From JAEZFI01 sp044508215 (GTDB lineage Bacteria; Actinomycetota; Acidimicrobiia; Acidimicrobiales; Microtrichaceae): 64,000 nucleotides of DNA. Where the stretch lies: NCBI GenBank assembly GCA_044508215.1, contig JBIQID010000001.1, positions 41,046 to 105,045 of the forward strand, written 5' to 3'. The notes beneath the pieces were generated by a model. It was given only the letters and a program-made list of their open reading frames with translations, was not told where the DNA came from and searched no databases. Both the position numbers and the translations under genes were made by a program. Below are positions 17,408 through 26,069 of this stretch, in pieces (position 1 is the first letter of the stretch; each line of letters starts with the position of its first letter).

Positions 17408-18241
17408 GTGACGATCGTGGGGGCCAACGGGATCGAGATCTGGTACGACGAGTTCGGAGACCCGGACGCTCCCGTGCTGCTGCTGGTGAGCGGGCTCGGC
17501 GCCCACGCCACCGGCTACCGCCCTGGGTTCTGCGAGGCGTTCGCCGACCGCGGCCTCCGCGTGATCCGCTTCGACAACCGGGACGTGGGCCTCTCCACGC
17601 ACCGCGAGGACTGGAGCTACACGCTCTCCGACATGGCCGCCGACGCGGTCGGGCTGATGGACGCGCTCGACATCGAGACGGCGCACGTGTGGGGCGCGTC
17701 GATGGGCGGGATGATCGCCCAGACGATGGCGATCGAGCACTCGGGCCGACTCGACACGCTCACCTCCGTGATGTCCACCACCGGTGAGCCCGGCGTGGGC
17801 GGGCCCGACCCGACCATCCTCACGGACCTCCTCGCCCTCTCCGGTCCGGCCGCCACGCTCGACGACGCGATCGAGGCGGGAGTAGCGCTCGCTCGGCTGA
17901 TCGGCAGCCCCGGCGACCTCTTCGACGAGGAGGAGCACCGCGCCCGGACCGTCGAGGCCGTCAGCCGCGCCTACGACCCCGTCGGCACGACGCGCCAGCT
18001 CTCCGCCATCGTCGGTTCGGGCTCACGTGCCGAGGGCCTCGCCCAGCTCGACCTTCCCACCCTCGTGCTCCACGGCGACCGGGACCCGCTCGTCGACATC
18101 TCGGGCGGTCGGCGCACCGCCGAGCTGGTGCCGGGTGCCCGGTTCGTCGAGGTGGAGGGCATGGGCCACGACATGCCGCCGGCGCTGTGGCCCCACTACG
18201 TCGAGGTGACCATCGACCACATCGCCGCTCACGCGGCCTGA
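17408..18241 (+). CDS. Alpha/beta hydrolase
   Basis: This 277-residue alpha/beta-fold protein has the oxyanion region LLVSGLGAHATGY, the DNRDVGLS turn, the nucleophile elbow VWGASMGGMIAQ with Ser, the Asp in LHGDRDPLVD and the His in VEGMGHDMP. The catalytic triad is complete. It most resembles esterase/lactonase or aclacinomycin-methylesterase-like enzymes; substrate unknown. The GTG at 17408 follows nagA by 31 bases, so cotranscription is possible. Confidence 0.85.
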   Translation: MTIVGANGIEIWYDEFGDPDAPVLLLVSGLGAHATGYRPGFCEAFADRGLRVIRFDNRDVGLSTHREDWSYTLSDMAADAVGLMDALDIETAHVWGASMGGMIAQTMAIEHSGRLDTLTSVMSTTGEPGVGGPDPTILTDLLALSGPAATLDDAIEAGVALARLIGSPGDLFDEEEHRARTVEAVSRAYDPVGTTRQLSAIVGSGSRAEGLAQLDLPTLVLHGDRDPLVDISGGRRTAELVPGARFVEVEGMGHDMPPALWPHYVEVTIDHIAAHAA

Positions 18242-18277
18242 CCGCGGCGACGCCCGCACCCCCCTACGGAGGCAGCC

Positions 18278-19423
18278 ATGGGACCACTCGACGGACTTCG
18301 CATCATCGAGATCGCCGGCATCGGCCCCGGCCCCTTCGCGGCGATGATGCTCGCCGACATGGGTGCGGACGTGATCCGCGTCGACCGTGCGTCGAACGCG
18401 GTCGGCGGTGATCCGGCCTCGCCGCCCGCCGACGTGCTCAACCGTGGGCGCCGCTCGATCGCCATCGACCTCAAGTCCCCCGAGGGCGTGGAGACGCTGT
18501 TGGACCTCGTCGAGCACGCGGATGCGCTGGTCGAGGGCTTCCGGCCCGGTGTCGCAGAGCGCGGCGGCTACGGCCCCGACGTCTGCCTCGAGCGGAACCC
18601 GAAGCTGGTGTACGGCCGCATGACGGGCTGGGGCCAGGAGGGCCCGTACTCGCACACGGCGGGCCACGACATCAACTACATCGCCCTCTCCGGCGTGCTC
18701 GAGCACCTCGGGCGGGCGGGGGAGAAGCCCACCCCGCCGATCAACCTCGTCGGCGACTTCGGGGGCGGCGGCATGCTCATGGCGTTCGGTGTGGCGTGCG
18801 GCATCGTCTCCGCTCAGCGCACCGGCAGCGGCCAGGTCGTCGACGCGGCGATGGTGGACGGCTCGGCGATCCTCATGACGATGATGTGGGCGTTCACCCA
18901 CATGGGCATCTGGAACCCCGAGCGCGGCACCAACATGTTGGACACCGCCGCCCACTACTACGACACCTACGAGACCGCCGACGGTCGCCACGTGTCCATC
19001 GGGTCGATCGAGCCGCAGTTCTACGCCGAGCTGCTCCGCCTCACCGGCCTCGAGGGCGAGGAGCTGCCGCACCAGCAGGACCGGGCCCAGTGGCCGGCAC
19101 TCAAGGAGCGCCTCGCCGAGATCTTCCGCTCGAAGACCCGCGACGAGTGGTGCGAGATCATGGAGGGGACCGACGTGTGCTTCGCCCCGGTCCTCTCGAT
19201 GGCGGAGGCGGCGGAGCACCCCCACAACGTCGAGCGCCAGACCTTCATCGAGGTGGCCGGCCTCACCCAGCCGGCGCCGGCCCCGCGGTTCAGCGAGACG
19301 CCCGGTGGCGTGCAGCGCCCGCCGTCGCACGCCGGTCAGCACACCGACGAGATCCTCACCGAGTGGCTCAGCCGTTCCGACGAGGACATCGCCACGCTCC
19401 GGAAGTCCGGCGCCGTCGCCTGA
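18278..19423 (+). CDS. Family III CoA-transferase / alpha-methylacyl-CoA racemase
   Basis: A 381-residue class III CoA-transferase fold protein. It begins GPLDGLRIIEIAGIGPGPF, like mycobacterial MCR. The racemase residues are visible: His in TAGHDINYIALSG (about residue 130) and Asp in NLVGDFGGGG (about 160). CoA transferases of this fold have an Asp nucleophile instead, in a different context, so racemase is favoured. It epimerises 2-methylacyl-CoA during branched-chain or sterol side-chain oxidation. An SD (GGAGGC) is 5 bases before the ATG. Confidence 0.85.
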   Translation: MGPLDGLRIIEIAGIGPGPFAAMMLADMGADVIRVDRASNAVGGDPASPPADVLNRGRRSIAIDLKSPEGVETLLDLVEHADALVEGFRPGVAERGGYGPDVCLERNPKLVYGRMTGWGQEGPYSHTAGHDINYIALSGVLEHLGRAGEKPTPPINLVGDFGGGGMLMAFGVACGIVSAQRTGSGQVVDAAMVDGSAILMTMMWAFTHMGIWNPERGTNMLDTAAHYYDTYETADGRHVSIGSIEPQFYAELLRLTGLEGEELPHQQDRAQWPALKERLAEIFRSKTRDEWCEIMEGTDVCFAPVLSMAEAAEHPHNVERQTFIEVAGLTQPAPAPRFSETPGGVQRPPSHAGQHTDEILTEWLSRSDEDIATLRKSGAVA

Positions 19424-19439
19424 CCCCTGGCCTCGGCGG

Positions 19440-19445
19440 TAGGTT
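19440..19445 (+). promoter_or_regulatory. -10 element (TAGGTT) of the PIG-L gene
   Basis: TAGGTT is 7 bases before the GTG at 19453. Leaderless arrangement. Confidence 0.5.
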
Positions 19446-19452
19446 GCCGCTC

Positions 19453-20253
19453 GTGGCGACCTTCGTCTTCTTCCACGCCCACCCCGACGACGAGTCGATC
19501 GGCACCGCCGGCACCATGGCCCGCGCCGCGGTGGACGGGCACCGCACCGTCCTCGTGGTGGCGACCATGGGCGAGCTGGGCGAGGTGGCCGACGGCTTCC
19601 TCGACGAGGGGGAGGTGTTGTCGTCGCGCCGCGAGAAGGAGACGATGCGTTCAGCCGAGATCCTGGGCGTCGATCGGGTGGAGTTCCTCGGCTACTGCGA
19701 TTCGGGGATGGTCGGCCTGCCGACGAACGAGGAGCCGGGCTGCTTCTGGATGGCCGACCTCGACGAAGCCGCCGAACGGCTGGCCACCATCCTCCGGGAC
19801 GAGGGAGCCGACGTCCTCACGATCTACGACGACAACGGCGGCTACGGGCACCCCGACCACGTGCAGGTGCACCGCGTGGGCATGCGAGCGGCGCAGCTGG
19901 CGGGCGTGCCGCACGTGTACCAGGGCACGATGAACCGCGACGCCATCCGCCGGTCGGTGCAGGCAGCCGTGGAGCGGGGTGAGATGTCGATGGAGGACGC
20001 GCCGCCCGACGACGAGTCGTTCGGGAAGCCGGAGGCGCTCATCACCCACGCCGTGGACGTCACGGCACACGTCGACGTGAAGCGCGAGTCGATGCGGGCG
20101 CACGCGTCGCAGATCCCCGAGGACTCGTTCTTCCTCGCGATGCCCGTCGACCGGTTCGCCGAGGTGTTCGGCGTCGAGTGGTTCATCGAGTGCGGCACGC
20201 CGCGGGGCGAGGACGAGCCGATGCGCCCCTGGCTCCTTCCGCAGCCCGCCTAG
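19453..20253 (+). CDS. PIG-L/LmbE family zinc deacetylase
   Basis: The 266-residue protein shows the metal motif HAHPDDESIG near residue 10 and the second metal-binding His in GGYGHPDHVQVH, the hallmark of MshB/Mca/PIG-L deacetylases. These enzymes hydrolyse N-acetyl-glucosaminyl conjugates; in actinobacteria the relatives act in mycothiol synthesis (MshB) or detoxification (Mca). The window has no other mycothiol gene, so the substrate remains open. The start is the GTG at 19453 behind a -10 element. Confidence 0.85.
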   Translation: MATFVFFHAHPDDESIGTAGTMARAAVDGHRTVLVVATMGELGEVADGFLDEGEVLSSRREKETMRSAEILGVDRVEFLGYCDSGMVGLPTNEEPGCFWMADLDEAAERLATILRDEGADVLTIYDDNGGYGHPDHVQVHRVGMRAAQLAGVPHVYQGTMNRDAIRRSVQAAVERGEMSMEDAPPDDESFGKPEALITHAVDVTAHVDVKRESMRAHASQIPEDSFFLAMPVDRFAEVFGVEWFIECGTPRGEDEPMRPWLLPQPA

Positions 20254-20576
20254 GACACGAGCATCTGGAGGTCGAAGCCTTCGAGGTGTCCGCCTCCTCG
20301 GAACACGACCGCGTTCTGCACGGTTCGGACCAGGAACGCCGTGCCGCTCAGCTCGACGAAGCGCAGGTGACCCTCGTCGTCGACCCCGTGCACGCAGCTC
20401 ATCGTCAGCCCGTGCTCGCCGGGCGCGACGTGGTGGGGGTCGATCGTGTGCGCGACCACCTCCCAGTCCAGCGCCGCCGACTCCGCCCGGGCGACGACCA
20501 CCAGGTCACCGTGGCGGAGGGGGATCGGCAGGCCGTCCGCGTGGAGTTGGGCGATGTGCAGGCGGGCGTGCAGCAT
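20250..20576 (-). CDS. Hypothetical protein
   Basis: A 108-residue open frame starting MLHARLHIAQLHADG; its stop overlaps that of the PIG-L gene by 4 bases (convergent). It looks like a small beta-rich soluble protein (strands DLVVVARAE, FLVRTVQNAVVFRG). I do not recognise it, and it has no clear promoter or ribosome binding site. It could be a non-coding shadow, but no other frame fills the gap. Confidence 0.4.
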   Translation of the reverse strand: MLHARLHIAQLHADGLPIPLRHGDLVVVARAESAALDWEVVAHTIDPHHVAPGEHGLTMSCVHGVDDEGHLRFVELSGTAFLVRTVQNAVVFRGGGHLEGFDLQMLVS

Positions 20577-20621
20577 GTCCGGTCATGCTCCCACACCGCA
20601 CGCAGAGCCGGAGCTGACGAG

Positions 20622-20984
20622 GTGACCGTCAGCGAGCTGCACATCACGTGGGCGTGGGTGGTCATCGTCTCGAACGCCGTCGCCGGGCTCTGGGCGCTGG
20701 GAGCGCACTGGTTGGCGCCGCTGCGGGTCCGACCTCTCTGGTGGTCGGTCGTGGCGGCGGAGCTCACGATCTTCGTGCAGGTGATCCTGGGCGTGTGGAT
20801 GCTCGCGGTGCAGGACATCCAGACCACGGACTTCCACGTGTTCTACGGCTTCGTCGCCCTGATCACGGTGGCGATCCTCTTCGCCTACCGCTCCCAGCTG
20901 CGCGCCTGGCTCTACCTGCTGTACGGCCTCGGCGGCCTGTTCCTGATGGGCCTCGGCCTCCGCGCCGTCGTCGTCGGCCTCTGA
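20622..20984 (+). CDS. Small four-helix membrane protein
   Basis: A 120-residue protein starting at GTG 20622 with four predicted membrane segments (about residues 10-30, 40-62, 70-88 and 96-116). The second helix is followed by QDIQTTDFHVFYGF, and several His residues lie near the helix ends. Family not recognised. It reads towards mazF with only 24 bases between the stops. Confidence 0.6.
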   Translation: MTVSELHITWAWVVIVSNAVAGLWALGAHWLAPLRVRPLWWSVVAAELTIFVQVILGVWMLAVQDIQTTDFHVFYGFVALITVAILFAYRSQLRAWLYLLYGLGGLFLMGLGLRAVVVGL

Positions 20985-21008
20985 TCTCTTCTGCTGGGTC
21001 TGAGCTGA

Positions 21009-21320
21009 TCAGCAGTTCGCCATCGCTTCGAGTGCGCGACAGATCCGGTTTCGACCATCGGCGCCGAGCGAACCCAGCCTCGTGGTGAGCACCGACTTGG
21101 GCACCGCGGCGAGGTTGTCGAACGTCGCGACGCTGTCGTGATCGATGCCCTCGTCGGTCCCGACCGCAATGCAGGTAGGGATGCTCCGGATGGTGCTCGT
21201 CACCGGAGCGACGACGACGTTGTGCAGGACCGGGATCACCTCGTCGCGCGAGACGATGAGGACGGGCCGCCGCTTCTGGTTCGGCGTCTCCATGAGCCAG
21301 AGCTCGGCTTGGGCTACCAA
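21009..21320 (-). CDS. mazF: MazF/PemK-family endoribonuclease toxin
   Basis: A 103-residue protein with the MazF fold pattern: AELWLMETPNQKRRPVLIVSRDE, then NVVVAPVTSTIRSIPTCIAV and the C-terminal DSVATFDNLAAVPKSVLTTRLGSL. The conserved Arg of RPVL and the Thr/Ser after the PVT strand are the catalytic features of mRNA interferases. The TTG start at 21320 overlaps the end of mazE, so antitoxin and toxin are translationally coupled. It should cleave mRNA when freed from the antitoxin. Confidence 0.85.
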   Translation of the reverse strand: MVAQAELWLMETPNQKRRPVLIVSRDEVIPVLHNVVVAPVTSTIRSIPTCIAVGTDEGIDHDSVATFDNLAAVPKSVLTTRLGSLGADGRNRICRALEAMANC

Positions 21321-21565
21321 GGTTCAGCCTCGGTGAGAGCGATCGCACTCGCCATGGCGAGCGCATCGTCGACACTTGTCTGCGGCTGCTGTCGGTACGA
21401 CGCGGCGATGGCGGCGCCGACGTTGGCTCGACGAACTGCGTCCGCGAGGTGCTGGACACCTTGCCGGATCACCGCGGAGCGGCTCTCCCCGACGCCTTGG
21501 TCGACCAGCTCGTCGATCAGCGCGAGCTCTTCGTCTGAGAAGCGAGTCGGCACCGGAGTCGTCAT
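21314..21565 (-). CDS. mazE: Ribbon-helix-helix antitoxin of MazF
   Basis: This 83-residue protein has an N-terminal ribbon-helix-helix: TPVPTRFSDEELALIDELVD, then SRSAVIRQGVQHL. The acidic C-terminal tail (residues 45-83) would wrap around the toxin. It binds DNA as a dimer and should repress its own operon. The ATG at 21565 is preferred over the one at 21571 because the -10 element TAGACT lies 7 bases upstream. The stop overlaps the start of mazF. Confidence 0.85.
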   Translation of the reverse strand: MTTPVPTRFSDEELALIDELVDQGVGESRSAVIRQGVQHLADAVRRANVGAAIAASYRQQPQTSVDDALAMASAIALTEAEPW

Positions 21566-21572
21566 ACGCATC

Positions 21573-21589
21573 AGTCTACAAGGCGTAGA
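21573..21589 (-). promoter_or_regulatory. mazEF promoter and overlapping operator palindrome
   Basis: The -10 element TAGACT (21573-21578, minus strand) lies 7 bases before the mazE ATG. A perfect inverted repeat TCTAC-AAGGC-GTAGA (21575-21589) overlaps it, as expected for a binding site of the antitoxin or toxin-antitoxin complex. Binding there would block the promoter. Confidence 0.6.
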
Positions 21590-21642
21590 ACACGCTCCTG
21601 GATCCGCTCTGTCGCCGGTGGTCGGCTGCATCCACCAGGATC

Positions 21643-21694
21643 CGCGGGACGGAGGATGCGGTTCTCGGAAGAGAAGCGCATCCTCCGCCCCGCG
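21643..21694. repeat. Long near-perfect hairpin downstream of the RAM-domain gene
   Basis: An 18-base arm (CGCGGGACGGAGGATGCG, one mismatch to its partner) encloses a second stem TTCTC-GGAA-GAGAA, giving about 22 pairs over 52 bases. It follows the stop of the AsnC-type gene on the minus strand by 59 bases, so it may be a terminator. It is much longer than a normal one and may be a mobile or regulatory RNA element. Confidence 0.65.
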
Positions 21695-21752
21695 AACCAG
21701 CGGAAATGGCGTTGTGGCTCCCGTGAATGGAGGCGGCGAGGGGGTGGCGCTG

Positions 21753-21989
21753 TCAGTCGCCGACGATGGGGCAGGTGAGGGTGCGGGTGATGCCCTCGAC
21801 CATCTGGATGCGGGTGACGACGATCCGACCCAGTTCCTCGACGCTGTCGGTCTCCGCCAGGGCGATCACGTCGTAGGGCCCGGTGACGTCGTCGGAGCGC
21901 TCGACGTGCGGTAGCTCCCGCACGGCCTTCGCGACCGACGCGGCCTTGCCGACGTCGGTCTGGATCAACACGTAGGCCTTGACGGACAT
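21753..21989 (-). CDS. Stand-alone AsnC/Lrp ligand-binding (RAM) domain protein
   Basis: The 78-residue protein is a single RAM domain: VKAYVLIQTDVGKAASVAKAV, VTGPYDVIALAETDS and the last strand GITRTLTCPIV. It lacks the DNA-binding helix-turn-helix of full-length Lrp/AsnC regulators. Stand-alone RAM proteins bind amino acids and may form hetero-oligomers with true regulators. GGAGAG lies 2 bases before the ATG. Confidence 0.85.
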   Translation of the reverse strand: MSVKAYVLIQTDVGKAASVAKAVRELPHVERSDDVTGPYDVIALAETDSVEELGRIVVTRIQMVEGITRTLTCPIVGD

Positions 21990-22061
21990 GGCTCTCCGAT
22001 CCCGCGGTTCTGATGGGCCCGTCCCCGCTCCGGGCCGTGGGGCGTCATGGTAGGTGGCGGC

Positions 22062-24182
22062 TCAGCCCGACGGCGGAAGGACCGCGACTGGCCCGATGAG
22101 CTCCATCCAGATGCGCTCGGCGCACCGCTCGGTGGGGTGCCACGTGTCCGGGAAGCACTCGAGGAACTGGTCCTCGTCGAGGCTCCGGGTCCAGCCGCCG
22201 AGGTCGATCAGGTCGAGTCCCAGCTCACGTGCCACGCGTCGCACCACCCGGTCGTAGGAGGTGGCACGGTCGTCGTCCACGCTGCGGTTCCGCACGAGCG
22301 ACGGGTCGGGCGGGAACACCGAGGTGGTCAACCCGATGCGCCCGACCCCGACCGAACGGAACAGCTCGACCGTCTCGTAGAGCTCGCGCTCGATCGCGGT
22401 GGCGATCAGTGGATCCTCCACCGTCCGCCACGAGTCGTCCCCGTCGAGTCGCCAGTCGACGAGGTCCATCTGGCTGGCCACCACCACGGCGACGTCCACC
22501 GACCGGAGCTTCGCCGCGGCGGCCCAGCGGCGGGCGCGCTCCAGGCACTCGGCGGGCGGACGGGTGCGGGCCATCGGATCCCCCTCCGCCGCTCCGGCCT
22601 CGCCGCGCTCCCCTCGGGTCAGGAGCCCGCAGCCCAGCCCCGCGTAGCCCGGGATCGACTGGTGGCCGTCCGTCTCGTCCACCCACGGGCCGGAGCCGAG
22701 CGCGAGCGTCAGCGCGGTCGAACCGCCGAAGAGCGCCGTCGCGTGGTGGTCGTCCAAGCGGAACGCCAGCTGGTCCACGCCCGCCCCTTCCTCGGCGAGG
22801 ACCGCCTCGGCCTGCTCCTGGGTGAGTCCGCTGCCGATCTGATCTGCCGCCACCTCGCCGTCCGGTGCCTCGAGGATGGCGTCCACCTCATCGGCCGACA
22901 GCGATGGCTGGGCCGCCTCGGCTGCTTCGAAGTCGACCTCTGGTTCGGCGTAGGGCACCGCCACGGCCCCGGCGAGGAGTGCGAGGCCCGCCAGCACAGC
23001 GACCGGTGCGGCGAAGACGGGGCGCGCCCACACGCGTGCCGGTCGCCCGGCGGCGTCGGGCATCAGCGGACGCTCGAACCACACGTGCACCGCGCCGCCG
23101 ATGGCGATCGACACGGCGATCTCCACGAGGACGACCTGCCAACGCTCGACCGTGGCGAGCTCCTCGTCGAGAGCGATGAAGATCGGCCAGTGCAAGGCGT
23201 AGATCGGGAACGCCCATCGGCCGATCGTGCGGAGCGGCAGCACCGACAGCACGCGGTCGGCCGCGCCGCCCCCCACGAGCACCGCACCGATCACGGCTGC
23301 AGCCGGCAGCGCGAACAGCCCCATGCCGCCGCGGTAGAGCCACTCGTGGCCGCGGTCCAGGGTGAGCATCACCACCACCAGGACCGCCAGCCCCGCGGCG
23401 CCGCTCCAGCGCCACGCCCGGTCCATGCCGGGCGACGGCTGGCTGCGTGCCCGCCACCAGAGGGCGAGTGCCGCGCCCAACAGGAACTCGCCGCCCCGCG
23501 TGTGCGTCCCGTAGTAGACGGTGTCGGGAGACTGGTGCCACCAGGCGGGCAGGGCGCACATCGCCGCCCCGAGGCCTGCGATCACCGCGGCCCGGGCACG
23601 CCAGCGGTCCCGTCCTCCCACCACCAGCGCGGCGAGCGCGAGCACCGCCGGGAGCGCCACGAAGGCCTGCTCCTCGAGCGACAGGGACCAGTAGTGCTGG
23701 AGGGCGCTCGGGTGTTCGAGCATCGCGCCGTAGCTGCGGGACTCGGCCACGAACCGCCAGTTCGACCACGAGGTGAGCGCCGAGAGCGCGTCGCCGGAGA
23801 GGCTGGTCGTGGCGGCCGGGCCTCCCCATTGCCAGGTCACGAGGATCGCCACCGCCACTCCCAGGGCGGTGACGGGGAACAGCCTCCGGGCTCTGCGCCC
23901 CCAGAAGTGGAGGAACGGGTGACGGAAACCTCGGTCCCTCGCCGACAGGATCGAGCGGGCGGCGAGGAACCCCGCGAGCACGAAGAAGATCGTCATGCGG
24001 GCGAACCCGCCCTTCACCCAGGTGAGCTCGGCGTGCCAGGCCATCATCCCCAGGAGCGCCAGGCCGCGGAGCCCGTCGAGCGCGTCGAGCCGCCGCCCGC
24101 CGGCCTGCGTGGGCTGAGCCGGGACGCGTGAAGGGCGGGGCCGAAGCCCCGCCCTCACGTCAGATCCGCTCGTGATCGTCAC
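22062..24182 (-). CDS. OafA/YrhL-type acyltransferase with C-terminal SGNH domain
   Basis: A 706-residue membrane enzyme. The acyltransferase-3 domain (about residues 30-385) starts LDALDGLRGLALLGMMAWHA and has about ten membrane segments, with the active-site His in MMAWHAEL and FFVLAGFLAAR. After a linker an SGNH hydrolase-like domain (about 475-700) has ATALFGGSTAL as a GxS motif and DTWHPTERCAERI with the DxxH motif. It should O-acetylate a cell-envelope polysaccharide or peptidoglycan. The GTG at 24182 overlaps the pckG stop; a GTG at 24158 is an alternative. A strong hairpin lies over the first codons. Confidence 0.85.
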   Translation of the reverse strand: MTITSGSDVRAGLRPRPSRVPAQPTQAGGRRLDALDGLRGLALLGMMAWHAELTWVKGGFARMTIFFVLAGFLAARSILSARDRGFRHPFLHFWGRRARRLFPVTALGVAVAILVTWQWGGPAATTSLSGDALSALTSWSNWRFVAESRSYGAMLEHPSALQHYWSLSLEEQAFVALPAVLALAALVVGGRDRWRARAAVIAGLGAAMCALPAWWHQSPDTVYYGTHTRGGEFLLGAALALWWRARSQPSPGMDRAWRWSGAAGLAVLVVVMLTLDRGHEWLYRGGMGLFALPAAAVIGAVLVGGGAADRVLSVLPLRTIGRWAFPIYALHWPIFIALDEELATVERWQVVLVEIAVSIAIGGAVHVWFERPLMPDAAGRPARVWARPVFAAPVAVLAGLALLAGAVAVPYAEPEVDFEAAEAAQPSLSADEVDAILEAPDGEVAADQIGSGLTQEQAEAVLAEEGAGVDQLAFRLDDHHATALFGGSTALTLALGSGPWVDETDGHQSIPGYAGLGCGLLTRGERGEAGAAEGDPMARTRPPAECLERARRWAAAAKLRSVDVAVVVASQMDLVDWRLDGDDSWRTVEDPLIATAIERELYETVELFRSVGVGRIGLTTSVFPPDPSLVRNRSVDDDRATSYDRVVRRVARELGLDLIDLGGWTRSLDEDQFLECFPDTWHPTERCAERIWMELIGPVAVLPPSG
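24133..24154 (-). terminator. pckG terminator-like hairpin over the acyltransferase start
   Basis: A perfect stem GGGCGGGGC-CGAA-GCCCCGCCC, 25 bases after the pckG stop. It overlaps the early codons of the downstream gene, so it could attenuate its transcription or translation. Confidence 0.6.
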
Positions 24183-25999
24183 TCCGCGAGGCGCTTCTCC
24201 AGGCCGGAGAGCTCGTCGCGCATCTCCTGCGGGAGGCGTTCGCCGATTCCGTCGAGGTGGCCCTCGATGAGGCGGACCTCCTCCTGCCACGCCGAGCTGT
24301 CGACCGCCAGGACCTTGGCCATCGTCTCAGCGTCGAGGTCGAGGCCGGAGAGGTCGAGGCCGTCGATGGTGGGGACGTTGCCGATCGGGGTGGGCTGCGC
24401 CTGGCCCTCGCCGGCGACCCGCTCGAGCACCCACTTGAGCACCCGGCTGTTGTCACCGAACCCGGGCCACAGGAACTTGCCGTTCTCGTCCTTGCGGAAC
24501 CAGTTGACCCAGAACAGCTTCGGCAGCTTCGACGCATCGCCCTCGCGCTCGACCGACGTGCGGCCGATCTCGAGCCAGTGGCCGATGTAGTCGCCGACGT
24601 TGTAGCCCATGAACGGCAGCATGGCGAAGGGGTCGAAGCGGACCTCGCCGACGGTGCCGGCTGCCGCAGCGGTCTTCTCGGAGCTCATCACCGAGCCGAG
24701 GAAGACACCGTGCTGCCAGTCGAAGCTCTCGGTCACGAGCGGAACGTTGGTGGCACGCCGGCCGCCGAACAGGATCGCCGAGATCGGGACGCCCTTCGGG
24801 TCCTCCCACTCGGGAGCGATCGAGGGGCACTGCGACGCCGGAGCCGTGAAGCGGGCGTTCGGGTGCGCCGCCGGGGTCTCCGAGCCGGGGGCCCAGTCGT
24901 TGCCCCGCCAGTCGACGAGGTGCGCCGGCGGCTCGGGGGTCATGGCCTCCCACCACACGTCGCCTTCGTCGGTGCGGGCCACGTTCGTGAAGATGCAGTT
25001 CTCGTCGAGGGTGGCCATGGCGTTGGCGTTGGTCTCGGTGTTGGTGCCGGGGGCGACACCGAAGAAGCCGGCCTCGGGGTTGATGGCGTAGAGGCGGCCG
25101 TCCTCCCCGAACTTCATCCACGCGATGTCGTCGCCGACCGTCTCGACCTTCCAGCCGGGGAGCGTCGGGATGAGCATCGCCATGTTCGTCTTGCCGCACG
25201 CCGACGGGAACGCGGCGGCGACGTACTTCTTCTCGCCACCGGGGGGCGTGATGCCCAAGATGAGCATGTGCTCGGCCATCCAGCCCTCGTCGCGGGCCAT
25301 GGTCGACGCGATGCGGAGGGCGAAGCACTTCTTGCCGAGCAGGGCGTTGCCGCCGTAGCCCGAGCCGTAGCTCCAGATCTCACGGGTCTCCGGGAAGTGG
25401 CTGATGTACTTCGTGTCGTTGCACGGCCACGGCACGTCGGGCCGGGTCGAGCCGTCGGCGAGCACCAGGGGGTAGCCCACCGAGTGGAGGCACGGGACGA
25501 ACTCGCCGTCGGCGCCCAGCACGTCGAGCGCCGGCTGGCCCATGCGCGTCATGATCCGCATCGACACCGCCACGTAGGGGGAGTCGGTGAGCTGCACGCC
25601 GATGTGGGCGATGGGGGAGCCGAGCGGACCCATCGAGAACGGCACCACGTACATCGTGCGGCCCTTCATGGCCCCACGGAAGAGCGCGAGCATCTCTTCC
25701 TTGAGCTCGGCCGGTGCACGCCAGTGGTTGGTCGGGCCGGCGTCGATCTCCTGCTCGCTCGCGATGAAGGTGCGGTCCTCCACGCGTGCCACGTCGGAGG
25801 GGTCCGACAGCGCCAGGTAGCTGTTCGGCCGCTTCGAGTCGTCGAGGCGCTGGAACGTGCCGGCCTCGACCAGCTGCGCCGCGAGCGTGTCGTACTCCTC
25901 TTCGGACCCGTCGCACCACACCACCCCGTCGGGCTCGAAGATCGCCCGCCAGTGCTCGACCCAGTCGATGAGCTTCTGGTTGTCGGTGGTGCCAGCCAT
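24179..25999 (-). CDS. pckG: Phosphoenolpyruvate carboxykinase (GTP)
   Basis: The 606-residue protein is the GTP-dependent type. It has the P-loop with the reactive Cys, FPSACGKTNMAM, upstream substrate loops SYGSGYGGNALLGKKCFALR, and the nucleotide-binding WVNWFRKDENGKFLWPGFGDN and ILFGGRRATNVPLV. It converts oxaloacetate to PEP for gluconeogenesis, or the reverse for anaplerosis. AGGAGG lies 9 bases before the ATG. A hairpin follows the stop. Confidence 0.97.
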   Translation of the reverse strand: MAGTTDNQKLIDWVEHWRAIFEPDGVVWCDGSEEEYDTLAAQLVEAGTFQRLDDSKRPNSYLALSDPSDVARVEDRTFIASEQEIDAGPTNHWRAPAELKEEMLALFRGAMKGRTMYVVPFSMGPLGSPIAHIGVQLTDSPYVAVSMRIMTRMGQPALDVLGADGEFVPCLHSVGYPLVLADGSTRPDVPWPCNDTKYISHFPETREIWSYGSGYGGNALLGKKCFALRIASTMARDEGWMAEHMLILGITPPGGEKKYVAAAFPSACGKTNMAMLIPTLPGWKVETVGDDIAWMKFGEDGRLYAINPEAGFFGVAPGTNTETNANAMATLDENCIFTNVARTDEGDVWWEAMTPEPPAHLVDWRGNDWAPGSETPAAHPNARFTAPASQCPSIAPEWEDPKGVPISAILFGGRRATNVPLVTESFDWQHGVFLGSVMSSEKTAAAAGTVGEVRFDPFAMLPFMGYNVGDYIGHWLEIGRTSVEREGDASKLPKLFWVNWFRKDENGKFLWPGFGDNSRVLKWVLERVAGEGQAQPTPIGNVPTIDGLDLSGLDLDAETMAKVLAVDSSAWQEEVRLIEGHLDGIGERLPQEMRDELSGLEKRLAE

Positions 26000-26069
26000 T
26001 GGAGGTCCTCCTGGGATGTGGCTCCGCCCGGTGGGCGGATGCGAATGGTGAGCCGGCCCCGCCGCCGCG

